DNA from: Ottowia sp. SB7-C50
GTDB taxonomy: Bacteria > Pseudomonadota > Gammaproteobacteria > Burkholderiales > Burkholderiaceae_C
Assembly: GCF_033110285.1 (NCBI RefSeq)
Contig: NZ_CP136995.1
Span: 1,612,001 to 1,676,000 of the forward strand
Direction: 5' to 3'
DNA: 64,000 bases
Positions within the stretch are counted from its first letter, which is position 1. Each line of letters opens with the position of its first letter. Positions 40,579-48,715 of the stretch are shown here, piece by piece. The notes beneath the pieces are model-generated. The model was not told the DNA's origin. It was given only the letters and a program-made list of their open reading frames with translations, and ran no database searches. Position numbers and translations under genes: made by a program.

Positions 40579-43499
40579 CAGTCGATCTCCCTCGGCCCGG
40601 TGGTGGCGGTCACGGTTTTCTCGGGCAGCCGGCGGTGGCCGCGCACCGACTGGTGGGCCAGCGCCGTCAGGATCAGCAGCGTGGAGCCGACCACCACCGC
40701 GAACACGCCCAGGTCGAAGAACATGGCGCTGGCCAGGTGGATCTCGCCCAGCACCGGCAGCGTGAGGTGCGCCGTGTGCGAGGTCAGGAATGGGTAGCCA
40801 AACCACAGCGAACCCAGCCCGGTGGCCACGGCGATCAGCAGCCCCCACGCAATCCAGCGCACCACCTTGAGCTGCAGGTGTGCCTCGACCCAGTGCGTGC
40901 CGGCCACGATGTACTGCGTGAGGAAGGCGATGGACACGCACAGCCCCGCCACGAAGCCGCCGCCCGGCAGGTTGTGCCCGCGCATGAAGAAGTACATGGC
41001 GATGACCGCCGCCACCGGCAGCAGCACGCGCACCAGCACCGCCGGCACCATGGCGTAGCCCAGCGCGGTGTCCTGCGCGGTGCGCGGGTTGATCAGGTCG
41101 CTCACCAGGTCGGGCGGCACGGCGCGTTGTTGCGGCGGCAGCTTGGCCATTTCGCGCGGCGGGCGGAAGCGCCGCAGCAGCGCGTACACCGTCAGGCCAA
41201 CGATGCCCAGCACGGTGATCTCGCCCATGGTGTCGAAGGCGCGGAAGTCGACCAGCATGACGTTGACCACGTTGGTGCCGCCGCCTTCGGGCACCGCGCG
41301 GTCCAGGAAGAAGGGCGAAATGCTTTGCGGCGCCGGCCGCGTCATCATGGCGTAGGCCAGCACGGCCATGCCGCCGCCCGCCACCACCGACACCAGCAGG
41401 TCGCGCCCGCGGCGCAGCCGCACGCGCGCGGCCAGCCGTGCGGATTCGGACGGCAGGCGCTTGGGCAGCCAGCGCAGGCCCAGCAGGAACAGCACCGTGG
41501 TCACCACCTCCACTGTCAGCTGCGTCAGCGCCAGGTCGGGCGCCGAGAACCACAGGAAGGTCAGGCTCACCACCAGCCCCACCGCGCCCAGCAGAATGAG
41601 CGCCACCAGCCGGTGGAACTTGGCCTGGTTGGCCAGCGCCAGGGCGCAGATGCAGCCAAACACCCACAGCAGGGCGAATTCCAGATTGGCGGGTACGCGT
41701 TCGCGAGGGCCCCAGCTGACGCCGCCCGGCCACAGCGCCGCCGTGGCCACGGCAATGGCCGCCACCACCATCAGCAGCATCTGCGGCTGCAGCCGGTGGG
41801 TCGACAGCGCGCCCAGCGCCCAGCGGCTGGCGCGGTCCAGGCCGTACAGCGCGCTCTGGAACATGCGCTGCCCGTCCAGCCGGTACAGCAGCGGCACGCG
41901 GCGGATGCGCCCGCTTTCCAGCCCGCCGCGCAGCAGCATGAACAGCGCAATGCCGCCGACCAGCGCGATCGTGCTCATGATCAGCGGCTTGTTGAAGCCA
42001 TGCCAGATCGCCAGGCTGAACCGCGGCATCGGCCCGCCCACCACGGGGCGCGCCGCCAGATCGAGCGCCGGGCCGATGGACCATTGGGGAAAGATGCCGA
42101 CGATCAGGCACAGCAGCACCAGCACCTCGATCGGCACGCGCATCCAGCGCACCGGCTCGTGCGGCTCGATCGGCAGGTCGCGCGCCGGTGGCCCCAAAAA
42201 CACGTCGACCGCAAAGCGCAGCGAATACACCACCGCAAAGATGCCCGCCACCGTGGCCGCCACCGGCAGGCCAAAGTCCAGCCAAGGCATGGCGCTCAGG
42301 TCCACGGTTTCGGCGAAGAACATCTCCTTCGACAGAAAGCCGTTGAGCAGCGGCACGCCGGCCATGGCCGCGCTGGCGACGAAGGCCAGCGTGCCGGTGA
42401 TCGGCATGGCGCGCCACAGGCCCGACAGCCGCCGCAGATCGCGCGTGCCGGTTTCGTGGTCGATGATGCCGGCGGCCATGAACAGCGACGCCTTGAAGGT
42501 CGCGTGGTTCATGATGTGGAACACCGCCGCCACCGCCGCCAGGTCGCGGTTCAGCCCCAGCAGCAGCGTGATCAGGCCCAGGTGGCTGATGGTCGAATAC
42601 GCCAGCAGCCCCTTCAGGTCGGTCTGGAACATGGCGATGTACGCCCCCAGCACCAGGGTGATGACGCCCGCGCCACCGACCAGCCAGAACCACTGTTCAG
42701 TGCCCGACAGCGCCGGCCACAGCCGCGCCAGCAGAAACACGCCGGCCTTCACCATGGTGGCCGAATGCAGGTAGGCCGACACCGGCGTGGGCGCCGCCAT
42801 GGCGCGCGGCAGCCAGAACTGGAAGGGGAATTGCGCGCTCTTGGTCAGCGCCCCCAGCAGCACCAGCACCAGCATGGGCGTGTACAGCGGGTGGGCGCGG
42901 ATGCGGTCGCCCGCGCCCAGGATCACATCCAGCTGGTAGCTGCCGGCTATGTGCCCCAGCATCAGCATGCCCGCCAGCATGGCCAGGCCGCCGGCGCCGG
43001 TCACCGCCAGCGCCATGCGGGCGCCGCGCCGGGCGTCCTTGCGGTGGTGCCAGTAACCGATGAGCAGAAAGCTGAACAGGCTGGTCAGCTCCCAGAAGAA
43101 GGCCAGCTGCACCACGTTGCCCGACAGCACCACGCCCAGCATGGCGCCCATGAAGGCCAGGAAGAACGAGAAAAAGCGCGGCACCGGGTCGTTCTTGCTC
43201 ATGTAGTAGCGCGCGTACAGCGCCACCAGGGTGCCGATGCCCGTCACCAGCATGGCAAACATCCAGGCAAAGCCGTCCATGCGCACGGCAAAGTTGATGC
43301 CGGCCGACGGAATCCAGCGGTATTCCTCGCGCAGCACCTCGCCCGCCTGCAGGGTGGGGAACAGCAGCGCCACCCACACCAGCGCCACCCCGCTGACCAG
43401 TGCTGCCCAGGCCGCCGCGGCCGTGCGCGCGTGCGTCGGCATCAGGGCGGCGACCAGGCTGCCGGCAAACGGCAGCAGGAGCAGGTAGACAAGATCCAT
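40578..43499 (-). CDS. mrpA: Mrp cation/proton antiporter fused subunits A and B
   Basis: A 973-residue protein: NuoL/MrpA-type antiporter domain (about residues 1-760, with LVTGIGTLVALYARYYMS near 65-82 and FWELTSLFSFLLIGYWHHRKDA near 117-138), joined to an MrpB domain (about 800-940: YFFMRGHNLPGGGFVAGLC). The operon is thus AB-C-D-E-F-G, the arrangement seen in proteobacterial Pha/Mrp systems. It exchanges Na+ or K+ for protons and supports alkali and salt tolerance. I chose the ATG at 43499 (MDLVYLLLLPFAGS), where the first helix starts; the frame is open to 43529. Confidence 0.93.
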   Translation of the reverse strand: MDLVYLLLLPFAGSLVAALMPTHARTAAAAWAALVSGVALVWVALLFPTLQAGEVLREEYRWIPSAGINFAVRMDGFAWMFAMLVTGIGTLVALYARYYMSKNDPVPRFFSFFLAFMGAMLGVVLSGNVVQLAFFWELTSLFSFLLIGYWHHRKDARRGARMALAVTGAGGLAMLAGMLMLGHIAGSYQLDVILGAGDRIRAHPLYTPMLVLVLLGALTKSAQFPFQFWLPRAMAAPTPVSAYLHSATMVKAGVFLLARLWPALSGTEQWFWLVGGAGVITLVLGAYIAMFQTDLKGLLAYSTISHLGLITLLLGLNRDLAAVAAVFHIMNHATFKASLFMAAGIIDHETGTRDLRRLSGLWRAMPITGTLAFVASAAMAGVPLLNGFLSKEMFFAETVDLSAMPWLDFGLPVAATVAGIFAVVYSLRFAVDVFLGPPARDLPIEPHEPVRWMRVPIEVLVLLCLIVGIFPQWSIGPALDLAARPVVGGPMPRFSLAIWHGFNKPLIMSTIALVGGIALFMLLRGGLESGRIRRVPLLYRLDGQRMFQSALYGLDRASRWALGALSTHRLQPQMLLMVVAAIAVATAALWPGGVSWGPRERVPANLEFALLWVFGCICALALANQAKFHRLVALILLGAVGLVVSLTFLWFSAPDLALTQLTVEVVTTVLFLLGLRWLPKRLPSESARLAARVRLRRGRDLLVSVVAGGGMAVLAYAMMTRPAPQSISPFFLDRAVPEGGGTNVVNVMLVDFRAFDTMGEITVLGIVGLTVYALLRRFRPPREMAKLPPQQRAVPPDLVSDLINPRTAQDTALGYAMVPAVLVRVLLPVAAVIAMYFFMRGHNLPGGGFVAGLCVSIAFLTQYIVAGTHWVEAHLQLKVVRWIAWGLLIAVATGLGSLWFGYPFLTSHTAHLTLPVLGEIHLASAMFFDLGVFAVVVGSTLLILTALAHQSVRGHRRLPEKTVTATTGPREID

Positions 43500-43663
43500 C
43501 AAAAAGGGTGAACGGTGGGGCGGCGGCACCCACGCGGCAGCCGGCGGGTGGTCGTCAAGGCGGAATCAGCAAACGGGGGTTGAAAGGCGACGCGGGCAGC
43601 CTGTGAAGGCGCCGCTGACCGCCCGAATATACCAATACCGTCAAAAGCGCGCCGGGCCCGCGC

Positions 43664-43705
43664 CCATGAAGCGCCTGAAGCTATCTAATCGATAGCAAAA
43701 GACGT
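43664..43705 (-). repeat. Short palindromic repeat upstream of mrpAB and the response regulator
   Basis: GAAGCGCCTGAAGCTATCTAATCGATAGC, a shortened copy with an extra GATAGC inverse. It lies in the 261-bp divergent region 43500-43760 that must hold promoters for both mrpAB and the two-component genes. Confidence 0.55.
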
Positions 43706-43760
43706 CGGAATGGAGGCGCCTGACGGCGCATGGGGCCGCCTGCGCGGCACAATGGGGCGC

Positions 43761-44429
43761 ATGCGCATCCTGCTGGTGGAAGACGACACGATGATCGGCG
43801 AAGTGGTGCTGGACGCCCTGCGCGCCGAGCATTACGCCGTCGACTGGGTCAAGGACGGCGCCATGGCCCAGACCGCGCTGGCCACCACGCCCTACGACCT
43901 GATGCTGCTCGACCTGGGCCTGCCGCGGCAGGACGGCCTGTCGGTGCTGCGCTGGCTGCGGGCGCAAAAACAGCGCCTGCCGGTGCTGGTCGCTACCGCG
44001 CGCGACGCCGTGGCCGACCGCGTGGCGGGGCTGGACGCGGGGGCCGACGACTACATCGTCAAGCCCTACGACCTGGATGAGCTGCTGGCGCGCATCCGCG
44101 CGCTGCTGCGGCGCGCCGACGGCCGCGCCGAGCCGGCGTATGAGTGGGGCGACGTGCGCATCGTGCTCGCCACACGAGAAGTCACCCTGAAAGGCGAGCC
44201 GGTGCCCTTGTCGGCGCGCGAATGGGCCGTGCTGGAGCCGCTGCTGGCGCGCCCCGGCCGCGTGCTGTCGCGCCAGCAGCTGGAAGAAAAGCTGTATTCG
44301 TGGCGCGACGACGTCAGCAGCAACGCGGTGGAGGTGTACATCCATGGCGTGCGCAAAAAGCTGGGCGCGGGGCTGATCGAGAACCAGCGTGGTCTGGGTT
44401 ATCGGGTGCCGAACCATGCGCCCCCCTGA
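43761..44429 (+). CDS. OmpR/QseB-type response regulator
   Basis: A 222-residue regulator. Receiver domain with the phosphorylation site Asp51 in DLMLLDLGLPRQDG, acidic pair E7-D8/D9 region (LLVEDD), T79-like and K101 (DDYIVKPYDL). Winged-helix OmpR-type DNA-binding domain from ~125, with LSAREWAVLEPLLARPGRVLSR and VEVYIHGVRKKLG. Resembles QseB/TctD-like regulators. The stop lies inside a copy of the GC-rich repeat. The start at 43761 (MRILLVED) is chosen; the frame also has an upstream ATG at 43752. Confidence 0.92.
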   Translation: MRILLVEDDTMIGEVVLDALRAEHYAVDWVKDGAMAQTALATTPYDLMLLDLGLPRQDGLSVLRWLRAQKQRLPVLVATARDAVADRVAGLDAGADDYIVKPYDLDELLARIRALLRRADGRAEPAYEWGDVRIVLATREVTLKGEPVPLSAREWAVLEPLLARPGRVLSRQQLEEKLYSWRDDVSSNAVEVYIHGVRKKLGAGLIENQRGLGYRVPNHAPP

Positions 44430-44520
44430 GTCGCCTGCGGCGCCTTCCCCCCAGGGGGACAACGCTGGCGCTCGGGGAGACCCCGAGCGCGGCGTTCCCG
44501 TGCGGCCTGCTCCGCGGCCA
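44421..44520 (+). repeat. GC-rich ~100-bp dispersed repeat, copy 5
   Basis: CCCCCCTGAGTCGCCTGCGG, then CGCCTTCCCCCCAGGGGGAC and a GCGGCGTTCCCGTGCGG end. It starts inside the regulator's last codons: its CCCTGA supplies the stop. With the repeats at 44628 and 44741 it accounts for most of the 356-bp gap before the sensor kinase; nothing else is seen there. Confidence 0.75.
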
Positions 44521-44627
44521 TTTGACGACGAGCGGGTCGTGCGGGATGTTGCGCTTGCGTTGGCGTGGCCTGCTTCGCGGCCACGGGATAGCATGCATGA
44601 TGGGCTGTTTTTTGCTCATGAAATGAT

Positions 44628-44678
44628 AGCTGATTGCGCTTATCTGGCAAGCGGTGGAGGGCGAAAACACTTGAAAAA
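44628..44678 (+). repeat. Short palindromic repeat between the two-component genes
   Basis: GATAGCTGATTGCGCTTATC then TGGCAAGCGGTGGAGGGCGA, a copy with a mutated right half, between the regulator and the sensor kinase. Confidence 0.7.
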
Positions 44679-44740
44679 TCCATTCATGGGTACAGCCATG
44701 CCTGGCTTTCGGACCAAGCCACGCCATTTCAACGAAACCG

Positions 44741-44775
44741 CCTCTCCCTCTGGCAGAGGGCAGGGGTGAGGGCCG
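44741..44775. repeat. CTCTCCCTC hairpin repeat
   Basis: CTCTCCCTCTGGCAGAGGGC followed by AGGGGTGAGGG, a short hairpin of a common intergenic repeat class, ending 11 bases before the sensor-kinase start. Confidence 0.5.
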
Positions 44776-44785
44776 ACGGCGCACC

Positions 44786-46153
44786 ATGAACACCGAGCGG
44801 CTGCCATCCCCCGCGCCCTCGCTGCGCCGCCAGCTCACCGGCGCGCTGCTGGCTGCCGTGCTGGCCTTTGCCGCGCTGCAGGCCGCCGTCACCTACCGCA
44901 CCGCGCGCGCCGAGACCGAAGCGCTGTTCGACGCCCAGATGCAGCGCATCGCCCTCACGCTGTCGGGCCGGCTGGGCGAGGGCGGTCTGGGCGACGACGA
45001 CACGCCGGCCGTAGACGAGCCGGCCGCGCGCGAGATGATCATCCAGGTCTGGCGCGCCGACGGCCTGATGCTGTACCGCAGCCCGCACGGCCGGCTGCTG
45101 CAGCCGCAGGCCGTCATCGGCTTCTCTGACGTCAATGCCGGCGGCGAGCGCTACCGCGTCTACGCCCTGCGCACCGCTACCCAGGTGGTGCAGGTGGCGC
45201 AGCAGGCCGCCGCGCGCGGCCGCATGGCGGGCCAGCTGGCGTTGCGCGCCGTGCTGCCCGTGGCGCTGCTGGCGCCGGTGCTGATGCTGATCGTGTGGTG
45301 GGTTATCGGCCGCGCGCTCGGCCCCATTGAGCGCGCCCGCCGCCAGGTGGCCACGCGCCGGCCCGACGACCTGTCGCCCCTGCCCACCGCCGGCCTTCCG
45401 GCCGAGGTGCGGCCGTTGGTCGACGAGATGAACGGCCTGCTGACGCGCCTGTCCGCCGCGTGGGACGCACTGACCCACTTCACCGCCGACGCCGCGCACG
45501 AGTTGCGCTCACCCCTGGCCGCGCTGCGCCTGCAAGTGCAAGGTCTGCAGCGCGCCGACACGCCCGCCGCGCGCCAGACCGCCGAAAGCCGCCTGCTGGC
45601 CGGCATCGACCGCGCCACCCGGCTGGTCGAACAACTGCTGGCCCTGGCCCGCCAGGAAGGCGCCGCGCGCGACGCGCCCCTGATGGACGTCAACCTGGCC
45701 GCGCTGGCCCACGTCGCCGTGGCCGAAGCTGCCTCCGAAGCCGCGCGCCGCGGCATCGACCTGACCGTGGACGCCCCCGCCGCCGCGCGGGTGCCCGGCC
45801 AACCCGAGGCCCTGGCCGTGCTGCTGCGCAACCTGCTCGACAACGCCCTGCGCCACACGCCCAAAGGTGGCCACGTGCGCGTTAACGTCGAACCCGCGCA
45901 GGCGGGGCAGGGCGCGCGCCTATCGGTCGAAGACAGCGGCCCCGGCATCGCCCCCGAAGACCGCGCCCGCGTGCTGGACCGCTTCTACCGCGCTCCGGGG
46001 GCGCCGGGGCACGGCAGCGGGCTGGGGTTGGCCATTGCGCGCGCGGTGGCGGAGAGGCATGGGGCGGTGATTGAAGTGGGGGAGTCGGCGGAGTTGGGTG
46101 GGGCGCGGGTGGCAGTAATGTTTCAAGTCACCCCCCGTCGACAAAAAATGTGA
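44786..46153 (+). CDS. QseC/TctE-type sensor histidine kinase
   Basis: A 455-residue membrane kinase. Two helices (about 17-37 and 150-176) flank a periplasmic sensor region (~40-145, 2CSK_N-like). HAMP-like linker, then the H-box FTADAAHELRSPLAALR (His238), N-box LLRNLLDNALRHTP (Asn353) and ATP sites DSGPGI (383-388) and GHGSGLGL (409-416). It phosphorylates the regulator encoded upstream. The periplasmic stimulus is unknown. The last codons run into a low-GC segment. Confidence 0.92.
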   Translation: MNTERLPSPAPSLRRQLTGALLAAVLAFAALQAAVTYRTARAETEALFDAQMQRIALTLSGRLGEGGLGDDDTPAVDEPAAREMIIQVWRADGLMLYRSPHGRLLQPQAVIGFSDVNAGGERYRVYALRTATQVVQVAQQAAARGRMAGQLALRAVLPVALLAPVLMLIVWWVIGRALGPIERARRQVATRRPDDLSPLPTAGLPAEVRPLVDEMNGLLTRLSAAWDALTHFTADAAHELRSPLAALRLQVQGLQRADTPAARQTAESRLLAGIDRATRLVEQLLALARQEGAARDAPLMDVNLAALAHVAVAEAASEAARRGIDLTVDAPAAARVPGQPEALAVLLRNLLDNALRHTPKGGHVRVNVEPAQAGQGARLSVEDSGPGIAPEDRARVLDRFYRAPGAPGHGSGLGLAIARAVAERHGAVIEVGESAELGGARVAVMFQVTPRRQKM

Positions 46154-46203
46154 TCTGACCCCATTTTTAATCTGACGCCGTTTTATATTATTAAGTAGTT
46201 GAA

Positions 46204-46593
46204 ATGAATATTAAGTCTCTCGTCAAGGGTCTATTGCTGAGGGCGATAGTCAACGAGAAAGGGAATGTCAGGGCCCGGCCGGCAATGATCGTTGCGGTCG
46301 TTGGGTTAGCGATAACAATTTTAAGTATTAATTATATGTTGCCTCATTGGTAGGGGTGGCTTGGGTTTTTATGCGGTCTGACGCTCATGTATTTTTCAGG
46401 GTTTGCTCTTCGATCAGCGTTGCTGGATTTGCGGGTATTTAATAAGGACCCTTTGGGTTGGAGAGCCGCCAAGAAAACGTATGGCGATCCAGCAGAGGAA
46501 AATGAGCAGCGGCAGAATAGCCTGTGGTCAACAATTCGATGCCGCATATACGGGAGCATGGGCTTTCAACGTCAGTCCACGGTCTGGTCCTAA
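46204..46593 (+). pseudogene. Small two-helix membrane protein gene with an in-frame TAG
   Basis: One frame runs MNIKSLVKGLL... to ...MLPHW, then TAG (46351-46353), then continues GWLGFLCGLTLMYFSGF... to VWS and a stop at 46591-46593. The piece before the TAG (49 residues) has one hydrophobic helix (about 28-44) and the piece after has a second (WLGFLCGLTLMYFSGFAL). Together they look like a 128-residue two-helix membrane protein. A single base (TGG to TAG) could explain the stop. The region is markedly AT-rich relative to its surroundings. I do not recognise the family. Confidence 0.5.
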
Positions 46594-46668
46594 GCCCCGC
46601 CTAACTCTCGCCCCCCACATTCTTCCCATACCGCCCCGTTGGGCGGACCAATGGAAAGGATGCGAGAG

Positions 46669-48204
46669 ATGAACACCCCTGTGCAATGGACTTCGAGGAA
46701 GCTGGTGGCGGCGTTGGTGGCCGCTGGCGTGTTGGGCGGCGTGGGTGCGACGGCGGTGCGGCAGGTGCCGTTGACGCATGCGCTGGCGCAGCCGCCTGCG
46801 GTGGTGGCCGCTGCCGCGCCATCGGTGGCGCCTGCGGCGCCCGCGCTGGTCGCGGCGCCGGACTTCAGCGCCATCACCGCCCAGTACGGGCCGGCGGTGG
46901 TCAACATCAGCGTCAGCGGCACGCGCAAGGTGGCGCTGGGGGATGACGATGAGGACGGCGCGTCGGCCGCGCAGCAGGGCGGGGTGCCCGATGCGCAGAT
47001 GCAGGATTTTCTGCGCCGCTTTGGCATGCCGCCCGGGATGTTCGGGCCGGGGCCGGGCCAGCGCGGCGGCGGTGCGCCGCAGATCACGCGCGGGCAGGGG
47101 TCGGGCTTCATCGTCAGCCCCGACGGGTTGATTTTGACCAACGCCCACGTGGTGCGCGGCGCCGATGAGGTGGACGTGCGGCTGACCGACCGGCGCGAGT
47201 TCCGCGCCAAGGTGCTGGGCCGCGACGACAAGACCGACATCGCCGTGCTGAAGATCGCCGCCACCGGCCTGCCCACGCTGCCGCTGGGCAGCAGCCAGGC
47301 GCTGAAGGCGGGTGAATGGGTGCTGGCCATCGGCTCGCCGTTCGGCTTCGAGAACACGGTGACGGCGGGCGTGGTCAGCGCCAAGGGCCGCTCGCTGCCC
47401 GACGACAGCGCCGTGCCCTTCATCCAGACGGACGTGGCGGTGAACCCCGGCAACTCGGGCGGGCCGCTGTTGAACGCGCGCGGCGAGGTGGTGGGCATCA
47501 ACGCGCAGATCTACAGCCGCTCGGGCGGTTACCAGGGCGTGTCGTTCGCTATCCCGATCGAGCTGGCCACGCACATCAAGAACCAGATCGTGGCGCACGG
47601 CAAGGTCGAGCACGCGCGCCTGGGCGTGACGGTGCAGGAGGTGAACCAGGCGTTTGCCGATTCGTTCAAGCTGCCGCGGCCCGCGGGCGCGCTGGTGTCG
47701 AACGTCGAAGACGGCGGTCCCGCCGCGCGCGCCGGCCTGAAGGCGGGCGACGTGGTCACCGCCGTCGACGGCCAGCCCGTGGTGGCCTCGGGCGACCTGC
47801 CGGCCCGACTGGCGCTGGCGCGGCCGGGCGACAGCGTCAAGCTGGAAGTGTGGCGCAGCGGCAAGCCCGAAACCCTGACCGCCCAGCTGGGCGGCACGCC
47901 AGCCAAGGGCGCCCCGGTGGCGGCTGCCGCCGGCGAGCAGGGCAAGCTGGGCCTGGCGCTGCGCCCGCTGCAGCCCGACGAGCGGGCCGATGCCAAGGTC
48001 GACGGCGGGCTGCTGGTGCAGCAGGCCAGCGGCGCCGCGGCGCGCGCAGGCGTGCAGCCGGGCGACGTGATCGTGTCGGTCAACGGCCAGCCGGTGCGCG
48101 ACGTGGCGCAGGTGCGCGGGCTGGTGGCCCAGGCCGACAAGTCGGTGGCGCTGCTGATCCAGCGCCAGGGGCAGCAGCTGTTTGTGCCGGTGCGGGTGGG
48201 CTGA
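46669..48204 (+). CDS. DegP/MucD-type periplasmic serine protease
   Basis: A 511-residue Do-family protease-chaperone. N-terminal signal/anchor (about 11-30) cleaved near ALAQ. Catalytic triad: His160 (LTNAHVV), Asp190 (DDKTDIAVLK) and Ser263 (NPGNSGGPLL). Two PDZ domains, about residues 295-385 and 415-505. It degrades or refolds damaged envelope proteins. The ATG at 46669 with an AAAGGA about 10 bases upstream is preferred over earlier in-frame ATGs. It follows the sensor kinase gene across a low-GC insert; a shared stress role is plausible but inferred. Confidence 0.93.
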   Translation: MNTPVQWTSRKLVAALVAAGVLGGVGATAVRQVPLTHALAQPPAVVAAAAPSVAPAAPALVAAPDFSAITAQYGPAVVNISVSGTRKVALGDDDEDGASAAQQGGVPDAQMQDFLRRFGMPPGMFGPGPGQRGGGAPQITRGQGSGFIVSPDGLILTNAHVVRGADEVDVRLTDRREFRAKVLGRDDKTDIAVLKIAATGLPTLPLGSSQALKAGEWVLAIGSPFGFENTVTAGVVSAKGRSLPDDSAVPFIQTDVAVNPGNSGGPLLNARGEVVGINAQIYSRSGGYQGVSFAIPIELATHIKNQIVAHGKVEHARLGVTVQEVNQAFADSFKLPRPAGALVSNVEDGGPAARAGLKAGDVVTAVDGQPVVASGDLPARLALARPGDSVKLEVWRSGKPETLTAQLGGTPAKGAPVAAAAGEQGKLGLALRPLQPDERADAKVDGGLLVQQASGAAARAGVQPGDVIVSVNGQPVRDVAQVRGLVAQADKSVALLIQRQGQQLFVPVRVG

Positions 48205-48217
48205 CGAACATCAGGGC

Positions 48218-48273
48218 AAAAGATGCTTCCAGCGCAGACGGGTACTGCGTTAAAAGCTATTAAAACGGAAGCA
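48218..48273 (-). repeat. Short palindromic repeat downstream of the protease
   Basis: CTTCCAGCGCAGACGGGTAC then TGCGTTAAAAGCTATTAAAA, a diverged copy of the short family. Confidence 0.6.
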
Positions 48274-48309
48274 AATCGGCCTTATTCCAACTGGCGATCA
48301 AAGCCTTGA

Positions 48310-48386
48310 CCGCCATTGCCGCGTAGTCGGTAATCCAGTGCCGACGTCCCTCGGTGCTCGATTCCCGCCTGCGCGGGAATGACGAC
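48310..48386. repeat. Decayed TTCCCGC palindromic repeat pair
   Basis: The right arm (48359-48386, GATTCCCGCCTGCGCGGGAA then TGACGACG) is well conserved. The left arm, 48310-48338, matches its inverse at about 23 of 28 positions. A worn copy of the pair at 536-610. Confidence 0.55.
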
Positions 48387-48409
48387 GTTTCTTGTGTTTT
48401 GAAATCGAT

Positions 48410-48646
48410 TCAGTTGGCGTAACCCAGGCAGGCGCCTGAATTCGGCCGGCCGCGGCATTCGCGGCGCAGGCGGGCGTCCTCGCTTTTCTGGCGCTGGGCG
48501 CCCGTCTGGCCGTCGGCATAGGTCGACTGCGGGGCCGGTTTCAGGCGCGTGCCGCGCTTGGGCTTGGCGTCGGCGGGCAGGGCGGCGACTGCCAGGCACA
48601 CCGCGCAGGCGGACGCAATAAACCAGCGGGGAAGGGCGGACGGCAT
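48410..48646 (-). CDS. Small secreted basic protein
   Basis: A 78-residue protein with a signal peptide (PRWFIASACAVCLAVAALPADA, cleaved near residue 27). The mature part is short, basic and Arg/Lys-rich (KPKRGTRLKPAPQ...). A Cys in RRECRGRPNSGACLGY suggests one disulphide with the second Cys. Start at 48646 supported by GGAG about 8 bases upstream. Function unknown. Confidence 0.65.
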   Translation of the reverse strand: MPSALPRWFIASACAVCLAVAALPADAKPKRGTRLKPAPQSTYADGQTGAQRQKSEDARLRRECRGRPNSGACLGYAN

Positions 48647-48715
48647 GACGAAGCTCCAGTGCGTGTAGGGGGCGCGGCTCGTCACGGGTTGTGCGATGCT
48701 CGCGGCTGCTATTAG

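Noticed and set aside
40635..43511. A 958-codon plus-strand frame antisense to mrpAB
   Set aside because: Composition is His/Gln/Arg-rich as expected for the reverse of a hydrophobic high-GC gene; no domain.
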